64,000 nt of DNA from Isoetes taiwanensis (lineage: Eukaryota; Streptophyta; Lycopodiopsida; Isoetales; Isoetaceae): assembly GCA_021234155.1 (NCBI GenBank), contig JAJEKV010000523.1, positions 32,368-96,367 of the forward strand, read 5' to 3'. This document shows, piece after piece, positions 49,111-58,499 of the stretch. Below the pieces are notes generated by a model, which was given only the letters and a program-made list of their open reading frames with translations, was not told where the DNA came from and searched no databases. Made by a program: the position numbers and the translations under genes. Every line of letters begins with the position of its first letter. Position 1 is the stretch's first letter.

Positions 49111-51130
49111 GGACGCGCTATATAGATGCTCGGGAGAGTTCAAGGACGCTTATCTTTTGGTCGTGGAGCTCTGCGGGTTGGGTGGTGAGTTGGCCTGCGA
49201 ACGCCACGAAGTTCATTTCAGTGGTATCGTGAGCAACAAGTTTCATGTTGGGTTCCGCCAATGTTAACTTGAAGATGAAGAGCTCAAGGAAAAACTTTTG
49301 AGTTAGAGCATGATAATTCGCCATGAGAGAAAAACTTGCACCGCCGAGGCTCGAATTGCGAGTGAGCGTAAGAACTGGATTCTCAAGGAGCAATGGGTGG
49401 CGCTTGCAGTAAGTCATAGGGCGCCCAATGAGTGGCATCAAAACGGTGTTAACGTCAAAATTGAATTCAAAAAGTATTCCGCCACTAATGATGGATGAAC
49501 TTTTCAAGGCGGGTTCTGGATTTGAATTCATATTTTGCTAAGACTAAGGATGACGTAAGACACCTAGTTATATTTTGCCGAAGCGTCATCCGATGGGGTT
49601 ACCAAAGGACCGGGTATCGGATATCCGTAAGAACCGGCCGGTCCGATCAACCTATTGTTACTTTTGGCGGAATTTGAAAAGCAAATCAAAAAATCGATTT
49701 TTTGGGTCATAATTGGGAGCTTAGATCTTATCGCTGAATGGAATAAGTTGACCCAACAAAACACGAACTCGTTAGAGCCTTTGCCGCGACGAAGTTTTAA
49801 AGAAAGGACTTCACTTTAGTAAAATGATAACGGAGAAGTCCAAAACTCATGGGTGGGTTCATCGCTGGGTACCTGGCAAAGCTCGACCCGCAAGTTGCCA
49901 ATCTTCTTTTGGTGAGCTCAGAAGATGGCAGAGAAAGTAGAGGAGGAAGGTTTGGCCTCATCAAGCCATTAATGCTCAACGTGGCCTCAAAGTTTCTATG
50001 AAAGAGGCGCAGTGGTTTTCGCGGATAAATCAATGGGATCTGCTCCGTGGTTCGGGCTATTCAAACGGCCGCATTACTGACGCTGGAATAATGAACCCGG
50101 CGGGGCCAAGGAGCCAAAGGAATCGATGATCGCCAGTAAGAAGGCTTATATGCGGAAAATAAGTGTTTTGTTTGTTATTCAACTGATCATAAGTTTTATG
50201 AATGCCCTACTTACTTGAAAAGAAGAAAGGAGAACGAAATGAAGCTTACACCTACTCTTTTTAAGTCCGACTAAGAAAGAGGATAAAAGTAAGAAAGTAG
50301 CTTCATTTCATGAGATGGAAAAGGGAAAAAAGGTGGCTACGGTCCGAAAAATCGAATATGGATTATGTTGTAATAGTAGTCTCTTATGATTTTGGCTAAT
50401 ATTCAAGATCAAAAAGTACATGTCTTATTCGGATCCGGTAGTGAGTTTGATTTTATTTCGCCGCTTGGTGAAAGAACTAAAAATTAACTTCTATTCCTTT
50501 ATCAAGTGATGTAGAATTATCTTCTCGCTTTTTTGAATGTTGCCCCTCCTCTTCTTCATTTATGGTCAAGGATGTTGAATTTCAATTGCGTGGATATATC
50601 TCAGAACGCTCTTTCATGGTCTCCATTCTTGAGGTATGGATATTATTCTGCATGCCATGGCATAAGGCTATTAATCCTCTTATAGATTGGAAAGCTGGTA
50701 TTGTTATGTTATCCTTGGAAGGGGTAAAAAGACCTTCAAGTTTGTGAAGGATGATATTGTTTCCCTATTCCCACAGTAGGCCGCTTTAAAGGTTTGGCAA
50801 TGAAAACTCATTTTGTGTATTTGGTGGTTTTATGCTCTAAGATAGATGTATCCCCATTAAATGAGCGTCAAACAAGCTTTTGCATTATTTTGATGATGTC
50901 TTTTTCAAATGAGATTCCACAAACTTTACCACCCCAACGCTTGGAGGACCACAGGATTGATCTTCTTCCCGGGAAAGAACCTCCTAATCAAGCTCTTTAT
51001 CTGAGAATGCATGGCCAACAAGTTGAGATTAGGGCAAACTGGATGAGTTGCTTCTGCCGATTGATCCGGCCATAGTTCTTCACCCTTTGGTGCTCCCTGC
51101 CTTGTTGGTTAAGAAAAAAAGATAATTCCC
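49110..51130 (+). mobile_element. Ty3-gypsy relic (gag, protease, start of RT)
   Basis: Decayed plus-strand text. A nucleocapsid zinc knuckle CFVCYSTDHKFYEC (50163-50204, CX2CX4HX4C) is followed by basic KRRKENE. Then come a protease-like HVLFGSGSEFDFISP (about 50420; Gly where Asp is expected before SGS) and an RT opening, IPQTLPPQRLEDHRIDLLPG then KEPPNQALY (about 50920-51000). The text ends near 51130 with LVKKK. No LTRs were identified. Frequent one-base losses, for example CCGG read as CCG near 51055, break the frame. The insertion lies next to, and may have interrupted, the ABCD gene. Confidence 0.82.
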
Positions 51131-51279
51131 GGCCATGTATAGAGGCCAGACCAATCAGGTTTGCGCCTTTTACGAAAAGTCAAGATACTTGGCGTGTAGA
51201 AGGATGAGCAAAGCTTACTTGGCATCCACATGGCGATTTTCATAGGGATGCCTGCGCTTTTTATTGCAAAACCATTTTA

Positions 51280-51570
51280 ATGGCCTGTATTTTTCGGGAG
51301 TCGTCGCCGCTTCAAAATAATGGTGACTTTGACCGACCATCGCCGCCGGGCCACCAACTCCCTTTGTCAAATTTTGGCGCCAAACTTCAGATCACACTCC
51401 GCGGCCACGCATCATCCTCTTTCACTCCTCATCCGCAATCCATGTCTCCCCGTAATTTCGTGTTCTTGCCCCATTTACGTAACTCCCAAGGTCAAGAAGT
51501 GGGAGGTTTTGTCTCAATAGGTTCAGGTGAGTATGCCGCCATCAACGAGGGGCAGCATAGAGTTGCTTAA
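51280..51570 (+). pseudogene. Unrecognised short ORF at the start of the module array
   Basis: A 96-codon ORF whose second half reads SPRNFVFLPHLRNSQGQEVG then GFVSIGSGEYAAINEG. It is preceded by a GC-rich leader (CGTCGCCGCTTC). It ends about 190 bp before the first copy of the inverted boundary motif. No domain recognised. Confidence 0.3.
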
Positions 51571-51761
51571 TAAAGGCGATCAGACGTGCGGACACATTGG
51601 ATAGGTAGGATAAAAGAGTTCAAGTTGAATTCCTAGCGGCCGGAAAGTGGAAAGTATAACAATAATTACATGCATATACCCCTTCCGATATGGCCAAAGA
51701 GCTAATCTCCACCAAAACAGCTCTTCCCAAAATTGCCCGCAAAATGGTAACCACCTTAAAC

Positions 51762-51834
51762 GGATCACACGATTTTAAGGGTTAGTCAGCCAGCCTACTT
51801 AACCGCGAGAGATAGTTTCAAGGCCGCGGTGATC
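51762..51834. repeat. Boundary inverted motif, copy 1
   Basis: Left arm GGATCACACGA, right arm GGCCGCGGTGATC; GATCAC pairs with GTGATC. The right arm follows TTTCAA as in copies 2 and 5. Confidence 0.6.
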
Positions 51835-51896
51835 TTCTTATCTTTCATTTCTTTTCGCTGACACGTGTTTACAAACAAATTTATTGTGCAGGTTTA

Positions 51897-52474
51897 TGTT
51901 TATCGACGCCGCGGGATGTCATTCCGCCGAAAGTATTAGTAGTGTACTTGTCGGTATCACAGAGATCGGAATTGTCCTTTTCCAAGGTATGGATGCCGTG
52001 GACCTTGTGGGGGTATAGGCATCTGGTTTTACTGGACATGATTATAACGTAAAGGTCGTGAAACCGAGCTTGAGGCCGGGTTGAATTGCCCCTTTAAGTG
52101 AACTTTGTAAGCCACGCACTAATGAGAACAATGTAATTGCAATGAAGAAATGCATGGCTGACGAGGTGCAAGCGGGAATGTCCGAAAACGGAGGCGTGAG
52201 GATGAGTTTCAAAATCTTCACACCGCTTGAGGTATTTGCTAACATATTCCAGATGGCGCAGAAGTTCGAAAAGCTCCCAAGACATATAATGCGTTTTCTC
52301 CCCGCCGATTTTGTGGATGGCTTATTTTTGGTTCCGACTGGATGTTCGATTCCACTAATCATCCGTCAACTAACAGAGGTCCGCTGTGAAGTTAAGTCCT
52401 CCTTTAAGTTCGATACTTTCTTCCAAAACAATATTTATAATGCTAATTGTCAACTAGAACAAAGGAAACAGTAA
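51897..52474 (+). pseudogene. Unrecognised module ORF, frameshifted
   Basis: Begins just after boundary copy 1. Early text FIDAAGCHSAESISSVLVGI and IGIVLFQGMDAVDLVG is followed, after frame changes, by a 110-codon ORF (52142-52474) with MSFKIFTPLEVFANIFQMAQ and KLPRHIMRFLPADFVDGLF. The mixed hydrophobic/acidic pattern looks like a real globular protein. I cannot assign it to a family. Confidence 0.35.
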
Positions 52475-52930
52475 AAAAGAGAGGTCGCACAACTTTTTGG
52501 GAGCCGCTTGAGGACCATAATAGATTAACTGGCGCGGTGGATATTCGAGTATGGAGAGGGAGGAAGTCATTTATACAGCCACCATGGAAAGTTTAATGGC
52601 CATTATCGAGCTAAGAGTGCTAATGGAGATAGAGGAGATTGGTCGACGACTTCCATTATTTTATTGATGGCATTAGGGTTGGTTACAAAAAGCAAGAGGG
52701 AAATGTAAAGTTTAGTGAGTTCGCGATCAACAAGAAATTGTCTATCGGGCTAGCTTTGAATCTCGCTTTTTATTTGTGTTTTTGTCCGATGTTTTTTAGG
52801 GTTCCGTGATTTTGTCCGATATTTTTAGGGTTCCGCATAATTATTTAAAAACGCTACCATCATATTTTACTTTAACTTGCTTTTTACTATTTATCTCTTG
52901 CCGCTTGTCTATTTTTGTCGTTGTTCAGAG
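52475..52930 (+). other. Coding-like scraps and promoter of the histone-like module
   Basis: Short plus-strand fragments (MEREEVIYTATMESLMAI near 52550) are followed by a 25-bp direct repeat TTTGTCCGAT...TAGGGTTCCG (52780-52806 and 52810-52835), then AT-rich sequence up to the TATA box. Confidence 0.4.
52780..52835 (+). repeat. Direct repeat containing TAGGGTT (telo-box-like) words
   Basis: TTTGTCCGATRTTTTTAGGG followed by TTCCG occurs twice in a row, about 100-150 bp upstream of the TATA box. AAACCCTA-type telo-boxes are known promoter elements of plant histone, PCNA and ribosomal-protein genes. Confidence 0.6.
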
Positions 52931-52937
52931 TATAAAG
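52931..52937 (+). promoter_or_regulatory. TATA box of the histone-like module
   Basis: TATAAAG, 26 bp before an ATG. The short spacing means transcription might begin very close to or inside the start of the ORF, unless a downstream ATG is used. Confidence 0.4.
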
Positions 52938-52956
52938 CGCCATCCGCCGAGAAGCC

Positions 52957-53850
52957 ATGGCAAGAACTAAGCAAACCGCAAGGATCCATCCGTGGTGTAA
53001 GGCCGTGATTACATTAGTCCGCCTTCTTCATCTCGACAAGTCTCTCGATAGAGATTCTCCTCCTCCCACCATGCCTAAATGTAAGACCCGAAAAGAAACC
53101 GCATGACGTGGGCGGAGAAGCAGCCCGAGTAAGTAGGGAGGTGCACTCGGGCTCGGAGACGAGGATGAAAATGGAGAGACGGGCGAGCGTAATATGATGC
53201 CGGATTAATTATTGGGCAGCCGCCTTCTTCTTGCTCTCTTCAAGCCTCCTCCTTCAAGCCTCCCGTGGAGGTGCTGTGACCTTCAAATCAAAGGAGGAGG
53301 CCCAACGCTAGAAAAGGGAAGGCGACCAGAAATGTGAGGAGACGGCCGGAAGAGTCGGCCGGAACGCCCGCAGAATGCCGGGTGAGGAGGCGGCCGGAAG
53401 AGCGGGCCGAGCAAATGTGCTCCAAAATGCCGGGTGGGTGAGGGTAGTGGCCGGAAGCGAAGACTAAGCTCGGCATTAAAAGCTTTCACGAGATTAAGAA
53501 GTATCGAAGAGCACCGAGATGGTCATTCGCCTCCCATTTGCCGTGCTCGTGAGAGAGATTCTGCAAGAGTGTGGTGCGATACATCATACCAGCCATGTAA
53601 TTCAAGCAACCGCCTTTAAATGCTCTTCAAATGGCTTCGAAGCAGTTGGTGTCGGGTCTGTTCGAGGACTCGCAGCCTTGCAAAGAATACATGCCAAGCT
53701 GGGTGATCATTATGCCTAAGGACATGCCTCGCCTTACGATAAGGGATCCCGAAGTACTATGGTCAAAATTTTATGGTGAATACAACAAGAAGAAAGACCC
53801 CCTTAAAAAAAGGCCGTGGAAGTGCCTTTTGTGTTTTTTTTCATATGTAT
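52957..53850 (+). pseudogene. Histone H3-like gene, divergent, with long insertion and frameshifts
   Basis: The ATG at 52957 opens MARTKQTAR, exactly the H3 N-terminus. The next bases (ATCCATCCGTGGTGTAAGGCC) still look like a damaged KSTGGKA. About 500 bp of low-similarity, partly repetitive GC-rich sequence follow, including a second H3-like start MPKCKTRKETA at 53070. From about 53465 the H3 core is readable across frames: ALKAF-EIKKYR, STEM then VIRLPFAVLVREI (compare STELLIRKLPFQRLVREI), ALQMAS then LVSGLFEDSQPC (EAYLVGLFEDTNLC), IHAK and VIIMPKDM (IHAKRVTIMPKDI). Two compensating one-base shifts surround IHAK. After MPKD it ends in RDPE and a basic tail. This is an H3 histone fold, clearly diverged from the near-invariant canonical H3. 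It is not CENH3-like at MPKD. Origin (host retro-copy, virus-borne or element-captured) is open. Confidence 0.72.
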
Positions 53851-53956
53851 AATATTTCTTAATGTAATGGCTTTATAAGCTTAATCTTTAGTCCATTTCT
53901 TTCTTAGAAGCCTAGCTTTCAAGACTTTTTTTTTTTTTTTTTTAATGTTATAATGA

Positions 53957-54027
53957 GGATCACACGACGCTAAAGAAGCATTGTGCTTTTTTGTTGCACA
54001 TAGTAGTCTTCAAGGCCGTGGTGATCC
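53957..54027. repeat. Boundary inverted motif, copy 2 (best match)
   Basis: Left arm GGATCACACGACGC, right arm GGCCGTGGTGATCC; the outer seven bases GGATCAC/GTGATCC pair perfectly and the inner bases imperfectly. It follows a poly-T run after the histone-like ORF and abuts the telomere-like repeat. Confidence 0.7.
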
Positions 54028-54054
54028 AACCCTAACCCTAACCCTAACCCTAAA
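54028..54054 (+). repeat. Telomere-like (AACCCT)4 tract
   Basis: Four exact AACCCT units then AAA, starting on the base after the right arm of boundary copy 2. The six-base CCCTAA unit is the vertebrate/Asparagales type, not the CCCTAAA most plants use. Confidence 0.95.
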
Positions 54055-54183
54055 TGTACCGGACAAATCTCCCCACAACCCTGTGGTCCCCTTTCATAAT
54101 CGACAACCGCTACTTGAGTTCAAAAGTGACAAATACTTTACCGCTTCCTAAACATCTTCTTTGTTTTCGCTGCTTGTTTCGCC

Positions 54184-54835
54184 ATGGATTGTTATGTGAA
54201 GTTCTCGAATGGTATGCATCCGCCTCATGACAACGAGGAAGTTGTACCGACCGCGATTTATCCGTTCTATTGCAAGGAGTTGGACATCATGGCAAACAAG
54301 AGCGAGTTTGATGCTATCGCGAGGTTGCTTTAGCTTTCACCTCGACCGCTTTGGTCTCAGCCAAGACGCCCTTTGCGCAGATGTCCCCGCTCGTGGATTC
54401 CAAAACCAGCTCTAGAGGAGGCGGCTTCCCATTTGCAAACAGGAAGATGTTTTTCAAGAATGCCGCGCGAACGGGCTCCTCCCCGGCTGCGCCCTTGTGC
54501 TTAAGAAGGTATCTTATTTCTCTTTGCCGCTTGCATTTGCTAGTTATTGCATTCTCGCCGCCAAACCAAGATACACCGGAAACAATGAAATCTTTAAGCC
54601 AAGGGGGGTCGGGCTTATGTGTGATGATGCCGACTATGACGTAGAAATGGAGATAGATCTACAAGAAGAAGAGCAAGAATGTAGGAGTTTTAGCTTCGAC
54701 GACCGGCCTTGGGTGAACCGTGAGGAGGGAGATGATTCTCAAGGTGATGAGGATGGGGATGAGGATGAAAAGAAGTTGTCCGACATAACGCCAATTTTAG
54801 TGGAAGGCAAAGAATACTTATTGCTAAGGATATAA
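54184..54835 (+). pseudogene. Unrecognised module ORF with acidic C-terminus
   Basis: The ATG at 54184 gives MDCYVKFSNGMHPPHDNEEV then VPTAIYPFYCKELDIMANKS, with a stop at about 54331. The frame can be followed after shifts through ALVSAKTPFAQMSPL to 54497-54835, which reads LPLAFASYCILAAKPRYTG, MCDDADYDVEMEID and an acidic end (GDEDGDEDEKK). Placed 130 bp after the telomere-like tract. Acidic tails recur in other modules of the array. No family recognised. Confidence 0.4.
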
Positions 54836-54904
54836 TCGAGGAACCCGCCTTTGTTACTTAATGTGTGCTAGGGAAGACGAAGCTTATCAAGACATCTTGG
54901 CCTA

Positions 54905-55680
54905 ATGGGTAAACTTAGGCCTAGATTTTGAAGAGGATTTGGACAAAGAGATGTTTGAAGTGTCTAATTATACCCAAGAATGCTATAAAGCTTAAAGAAG
55001 CCTATGAGAGGCTGGAGTCTCGATTTGCTCAAGATGAGGCTAATCTACCAACCGAAGAAGAATTCCAAATGGCTCGCGCAAAGTCGCCAACGTGATCTGG
55101 CTGTGTTTGGCAGCCCTTCAACCAATCGCGGCAAAGATAAGCCCCGGTAGATGAGGATAAATGTGAAGAAGATAATCTTGAGGGTTCTTATTTGTGGGAA
55201 GTAGATGATTTTTCTCACGACATGCACGCTGGGGACAGAAAGATTGAAGGACTCTACATTGTTAAGATATATCTCAAGATTCGCTAATGGGGAGATAATC
55301 GCCTTCGCGTAACTTTCAGTCCAAAAGGTGCAGAGTTTGTCTATTACATTACATCCGCATTATGCATGTTCGAACCATTCCCAATTGGCATCAAACACCT
55401 AAAAGGGTGATAGCAATTCGGGCGGGATGTTGTGTTACAATATTTTGACGCACTGCCGGGTTGGGTACAGCAATATGTTAAATTTTTAGTCGGCCGGCTT
55501 GACTCACCCAAGGTTGGAAGTCGGGTCGATAACATGGAAGTCATTGCCTTGTTGGATCAAGGGCAGGGGATTGAAAGAGCATGAAATTGACGATTTAAGC
55601 TTGAGAAATTGGAAGTTATATGTTTTCCAACTTGTATCGGGTAAAATTATTTATGTACGATTGTCCTTCCGAAATTCCTA
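54905..55680 (+). pseudogene. Unrecognised module ORF, second half
   Basis: Readable pieces in order: EEDLDKEMFEVSNYTQECYK, LKEAYERLESRFAQDEANLP then TEEEFQMA, an acidic EEDNLEGSYLWEVDDFSHDM, then GDRKIEGLYIVKIYLKI, VTFSPKGAEFVYYITSALCM, DVVLQYFDALPGWVQQYVKF and NMEVIALLDQGQ. The consistent strand and register suggest a once-continuous protein of over 200 residues, perhaps continuing the ORF at 54184-54835. It ends just before boundary copy 3. No family recognised. Confidence 0.42.
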
Positions 55681-55705
55681 ATAAAAATTATTTTATTTGT
55701 ATTTA

Positions 55706-55768
55706 TTCACATCACGCTAAATACATCACCGATTTTTCATTATATCTAGGTTTTCGCCGCGGTGATAT
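55706..55768. repeat. Boundary inverted motif, copy 3
   Basis: Left arm TTCACATCACGC, right arm GCCGCGGTGATAT. It lies 3' of the preceding module, in AT-rich sequence. Confidence 0.5.
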
Positions 55769-55819
55769 CTATCTCAAGAAATGAAATATTATTGAAAAGA
55801 CAATTAATTTATTTATTCC

Positions 55820-55851
55820 TCACACGACGCGCAGAAGCAAACTCGTGGTGA
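55820..55851. repeat. Boundary inverted motif, copy 4 (short form)
   Basis: TCACACGACGC...CGTGGTGA with only about 13 bases between the arms. It sits eight bases before the TATA box of module A. Confidence 0.55.
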
Positions 55852-55858
55852 CTCATGT

Positions 55859-55867
55859 TATAAATAG
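55859..55867 (+). promoter_or_regulatory. TATA box of module A
   Basis: TATAAATAG followed by AAGAC; the same 14-base string GTTATAAATAGAAGAC occurs at 56776 in module B. The ATG is about 97 bp downstream after a pyrimidine-rich leader. Confidence 0.65.
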
Positions 55868-55955
55868 AAGACCGATGTCCACGCCGACCTCCGGACGCCT
55901 TCCGCCTTCTCGGCCATCTTCTACTTCCGCTTCCGCCTTCCACCTTTTCGGCCCG

Positions 55956-56360
55956 ATGGCATCATCATCTTCCCTAGCAAGCGTTTACCACGCCAAGATA
56001 GCACTCCCCAAGCCCCCGAAAGCCGCGCGGGACATCACCCTTGCAAAGGGTGATGAAGAGATTCAAGGAGATCCATGATGAAAACAACCGCCTCGTCAGC
56101 CGAGAACAATGAGGCTGGGCCATGATTAGCCTTCACGAGGGAGCGGGCCGCGACGAAGCGAGACGTTGAGCTCGTGGAAACATTCGCCATGTACCAAGAG
56201 GCGACGAGCCGCAGGTCGGTGGTAGCTTGAAACCGCCACATGATTTCGCAGCCTTAGAAGATATGGAGAAGAAGCCCGAAGCCGCATGGAGGATGAGAAC
56301 GCATTTCCTTTACTTCAGCCACCGCAGGATATGAAAATCAGCTAGAGGATCATGAAGATC
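55956..56360 (+). pseudogene. Module A: small charged helical protein, frameshifted
   Basis: The ATG at 55956 starts MASSSSLASVYHAKIALPKP then KAARDITLAKG. The frame then moves to MKRFKEIHDENNRLVSRE (56052), then ERAATKRDVELVETFAMYQE, then EDMEKKPEA. The pieces read as Ala/Ser/Pro-rich N-terminus, then a Glu/Lys/Arg-rich helical, coiled-coil-like body. No known domain. Module B repeats the same plan with clear DNA similarity (leader, GCGACATCACCCTT, GGATGAAGAGATTCAAGGAG, GAAGATATGGAGAAGAAGC). Termination is AT-rich, before boundary copy 5. Confidence 0.45.
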
Positions 56361-56461
56361 CCTAGCCGCTGTATCTATCTATTTTTGCTTCAAAGAAAAG
56401 TTTTCTATTTTTGCTTCTATCTATCCCGTTGTTCCAATGTATGTTCTGCTTTTATTAAAAA

Positions 56462-56528
56462 CACACACGACGCGAAATGCCTTGCTTGCAATTAGGTAGC
56501 AATCAATGGATTTCAAGGCCGTGGTGAT
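56462..56528. repeat. Boundary inverted motif, copy 5
   Basis: ACACACGACGC...GGCCGTGGTGAT. The loop GCAATTAGGTAGCAATCAAT is shared exactly with copy 6, which shows the two descend from one duplication. Confidence 0.65.
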
Positions 56529-56632
56529 CTCCATGCCGCTCTATTTTGCTTCAATGAGAAGTTCTATCTTTAGTTATGTATCAAGAAAATTACTTATGTA
56601 TAGATTGTATCACCTAAATTATCAATAAAATT

Positions 56633-56753
56633 ATCACACGAAGCCCTCGAAGAAAAGACGTTAGAAGAAGTAACGGTCCCTTTTCCTCACACGCACGCCG
56701 AGAACTAACGGTCCATTTTCCCCCTCCACCACGATCCTTCGTGGGCGGTGACT
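56633..56753. repeat. Boundary inverted motif, copy 7 (long form)
   Basis: ATCACACG...GGGCGGTGACT around about 100 bases, with an extra TCACACGCACGCC inside. The right arm leads into the TATA box of module B, as copy 4 does for module A. Confidence 0.45.
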
Positions 56754-56777
56754 CAAGCTACTACGTAAATCCCTCGT

Positions 56778-56786
56778 TATAAATAG
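56778..56786 (+). promoter_or_regulatory. TATA box of module B
   Basis: TATAAATAG followed by AAGAC, identical to module A and at the same distance from its ATG (about 100 bp). Confidence 0.65.
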
Positions 56787-56883
56787 AAGACTTTCTATCT
56801 TGCCTTCACCTCCGGATCCTCTTCCTCCCTTCCGCCTTCTTCTGCTCATCTTTCTTCCCCTTCCGCTTCTTCCGCTTTCTCCG

Positions 56884-57240
56884 ATGGTATTCATCCTCCT
56901 CCAAGAAGTTGACCGCCTTAATCGGGCTCCGCGACATCACCCTTTGGCCGTGGGAGGATGAAGAGATTCAAGGAGGTTCACGACTTTAAAACAGCTCGCC
57001 TGGGCCGCCGAGAAGATGGAGTGGACAGGTTAGAATTACTAGGGGTTGGCCGCTGATGAGCGGTGACCTTGAGCTCGCGAGCAACATTAACTGTGTAATC
57101 GAGAGGCCAATAGCAGAGGGTCGAGGCAGCTTTTAATCGCGACACAATATTTCGCAGCGCTTAGAAGATATGGAGAAGAAGCTTCGAAGCCGCTGAGGAT
57201 GAGAACGCAGTTTTTAGCTTGCCAAATTTGCCGTGATCAT
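56884..57240 (+). pseudogene. Module B: diverged duplicate of module A
   Basis: Shares promoter, leader (CTTCCGCCTTCT, TTCCCCTTCCGCTTC), CGCGACATCACCCTT, GGATGAAGAGATTCAAGGAG, AGCTCGCGAG and GATATGGAGAAGAAGC with module A, in the same order. Frames are broken more often than in A; MKRFKEVHD (56958) is the counterpart of MKRFKEIHD. The offset between A and B is about 910 bp. Ends before boundary copy 6. Confidence 0.45.
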
Positions 57241-57340
57241 GAAGATCCGTGAGCCATTGTATATATATTTTTTTGTTTCAAAGAAAAATTTGCTCTATTA
57301 TTTTGCTTCTATCTCGCTCTCTTGTTTTGTTTTATTAAAG

Positions 57341-57409
57341 ATTACACGACGCTAAATGCCATTCTTGCAATTAGGTAGCAATCAATGGATTTCAGGTCAG
57401 ATGATCTCC
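57341..57409. repeat. Boundary inverted motif, copy 6
   Basis: ATTACACGACGC left arm; the right arm is decayed (GGTCAGATGATC in place of GGCCGTGGTGATC). Same loop as copy 5. Confidence 0.55.
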
Positions 57410-57772
57410 ACAACGCACACCTCGCTTGTATGTATAAATTCATAATTTATTAATGGAAAAGTGTATGTAACACAAATATCTAGCTAGATTATGTGATAAC
57501 TGCGTGTAAATGCTAATTTGCATGTGGATGACAACGCCTATTCACATACGGGTTTGTGGATGACAACGCCATGCCAAGGACGGCATGCCGCCACAATAAC
57601 ATCGTTTTTGTACGGCCCGCCGCATACAAGACGGGTTAGGATATGACGGATCCCATGATGTAACATAGGCTACCGCGGTTTTCCAATTGCATGCTATAAT
57701 TTTGCCCAGAGGATTATTACACAACTTTATCTAAGATCGCGAACCGTGAGATTCCAACGTGATTCTAGTTTC

Positions 57773-57779
57773 TATATAA
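57773..57779 (+). promoter_or_regulatory. TATA box of module C
   Basis: TATATAAAA, 99 bp before the ATG at 57872, with a C/T-rich leader between (CGCCATCTTCGTTTC, CCATCACTCCCGTTTC). Same layout as modules A and B. Confidence 0.55.
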
Positions 57780-57871
57780 AACATCTGAGGCCTTTTGTCT
57801 TCTCCTATCCGCCATCTTCGTTTCTACCACATCCGCCTCGCCCATCACTCCCGTTTCTCCCATCACTTTCA

Positions 57872-58280
57872 ATGGCCTCCAGCCTCAGCCCATCCCCGCC
57901 GAGATCTTGTCTCAAGTTTTGGTCAAGGAAATTCAGAATATTCACAATGGGCGAGGAACGGATGATCCGCCTTCTAAAAAAAGAAAAGAATGATGAAGAC
58001 GCCGCCAAGCCAAGGCGGCAGAGAAAAAGACCGCCTTCTACAGTAGGAGGTGATTTTAGTCCGCATGATAATCACGGGTTGCCTTTAGACCGCGAATGCG
58101 CTGCCACACGCAGATATAACCTCCAAGAGAGGTTTTGCAATCGGCGGAGAGGTTGCCCGAGCCCAACTCGAGCGGGAAGATAAGGTTATGAATATGAGAA
58201 CGAGCCGCGGGCAGGCAATCATGTTGGAGGAGCGTAAAAATTATCACCGCCTCCAAGAAGAGCTTGCCCGGCGATCATAG
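57872..58280 (+). pseudogene. Module C: small basic/coiled-coil-like protein, one late frameshift
   Basis: MASSLSPSPPRSCLKFWSRK, then FTMGEERMIRLLKKEKNDED and AAKPRRQRKRPP (basic, possible nuclear signal) are open to 58183. From about 58130 a second frame reads ARAQLEREDKVMNMRTSRGQ then AIMLEERKNYHRLQEELARR before TAG at 58278. That is a clear heptad-like helix, so the real protein probably continued in this frame. The MASS start resembles module A. No known family. Boundary copy 8 follows 150 bp later. Confidence 0.45.
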
Positions 58281-58428
58281 GCCGGGCTCCTCCTAGAGGG
58301 GCCCGCTTTTTTTTAATGTTTGTAATTGGTTTTATTTTTCAATGGGAAAAGTTTTTTGACAAATGTACCTAATATTACGTTTCCTATTTTTAATTTTCAA
58401 TATCCGTGGTAGAGAGAATGATAAGACA

Positions 58429-58490
58429 GATCACACGGCCAAACCCTTCATAGGGTTTTAAAGCTCGTGGTGCGATTTCGCGGTGTGATA
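58429..58490. repeat. Boundary inverted motif, copy 8
   Basis: GATCACACGGC...CGCGGTGTGATA; ATCACAC pairs perfectly with GTGTGAT. A second CTCGTGGTG lies inside. Confidence 0.6.
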
Positions 58491-58499
58491 TACAAAGTA

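Noticed and set aside
53283-53489. Two overlapping minus-strand ORFs rich in Pro, Arg and Ser
   Set aside because: They are shadows of the GC-rich, internally repetitive GGCCGGAAGAG-type stretch in the histone-like module; no domain or plausible start.
52957-53850. Centromeric histone CENH3
   Set aside because: The tail matches canonical H3 (ARTKQTAR) and the core retains IMPKD, whereas plant CENH3 usually has a different tail and MRKD-like text. A diverged H3-like gene is the safer call.
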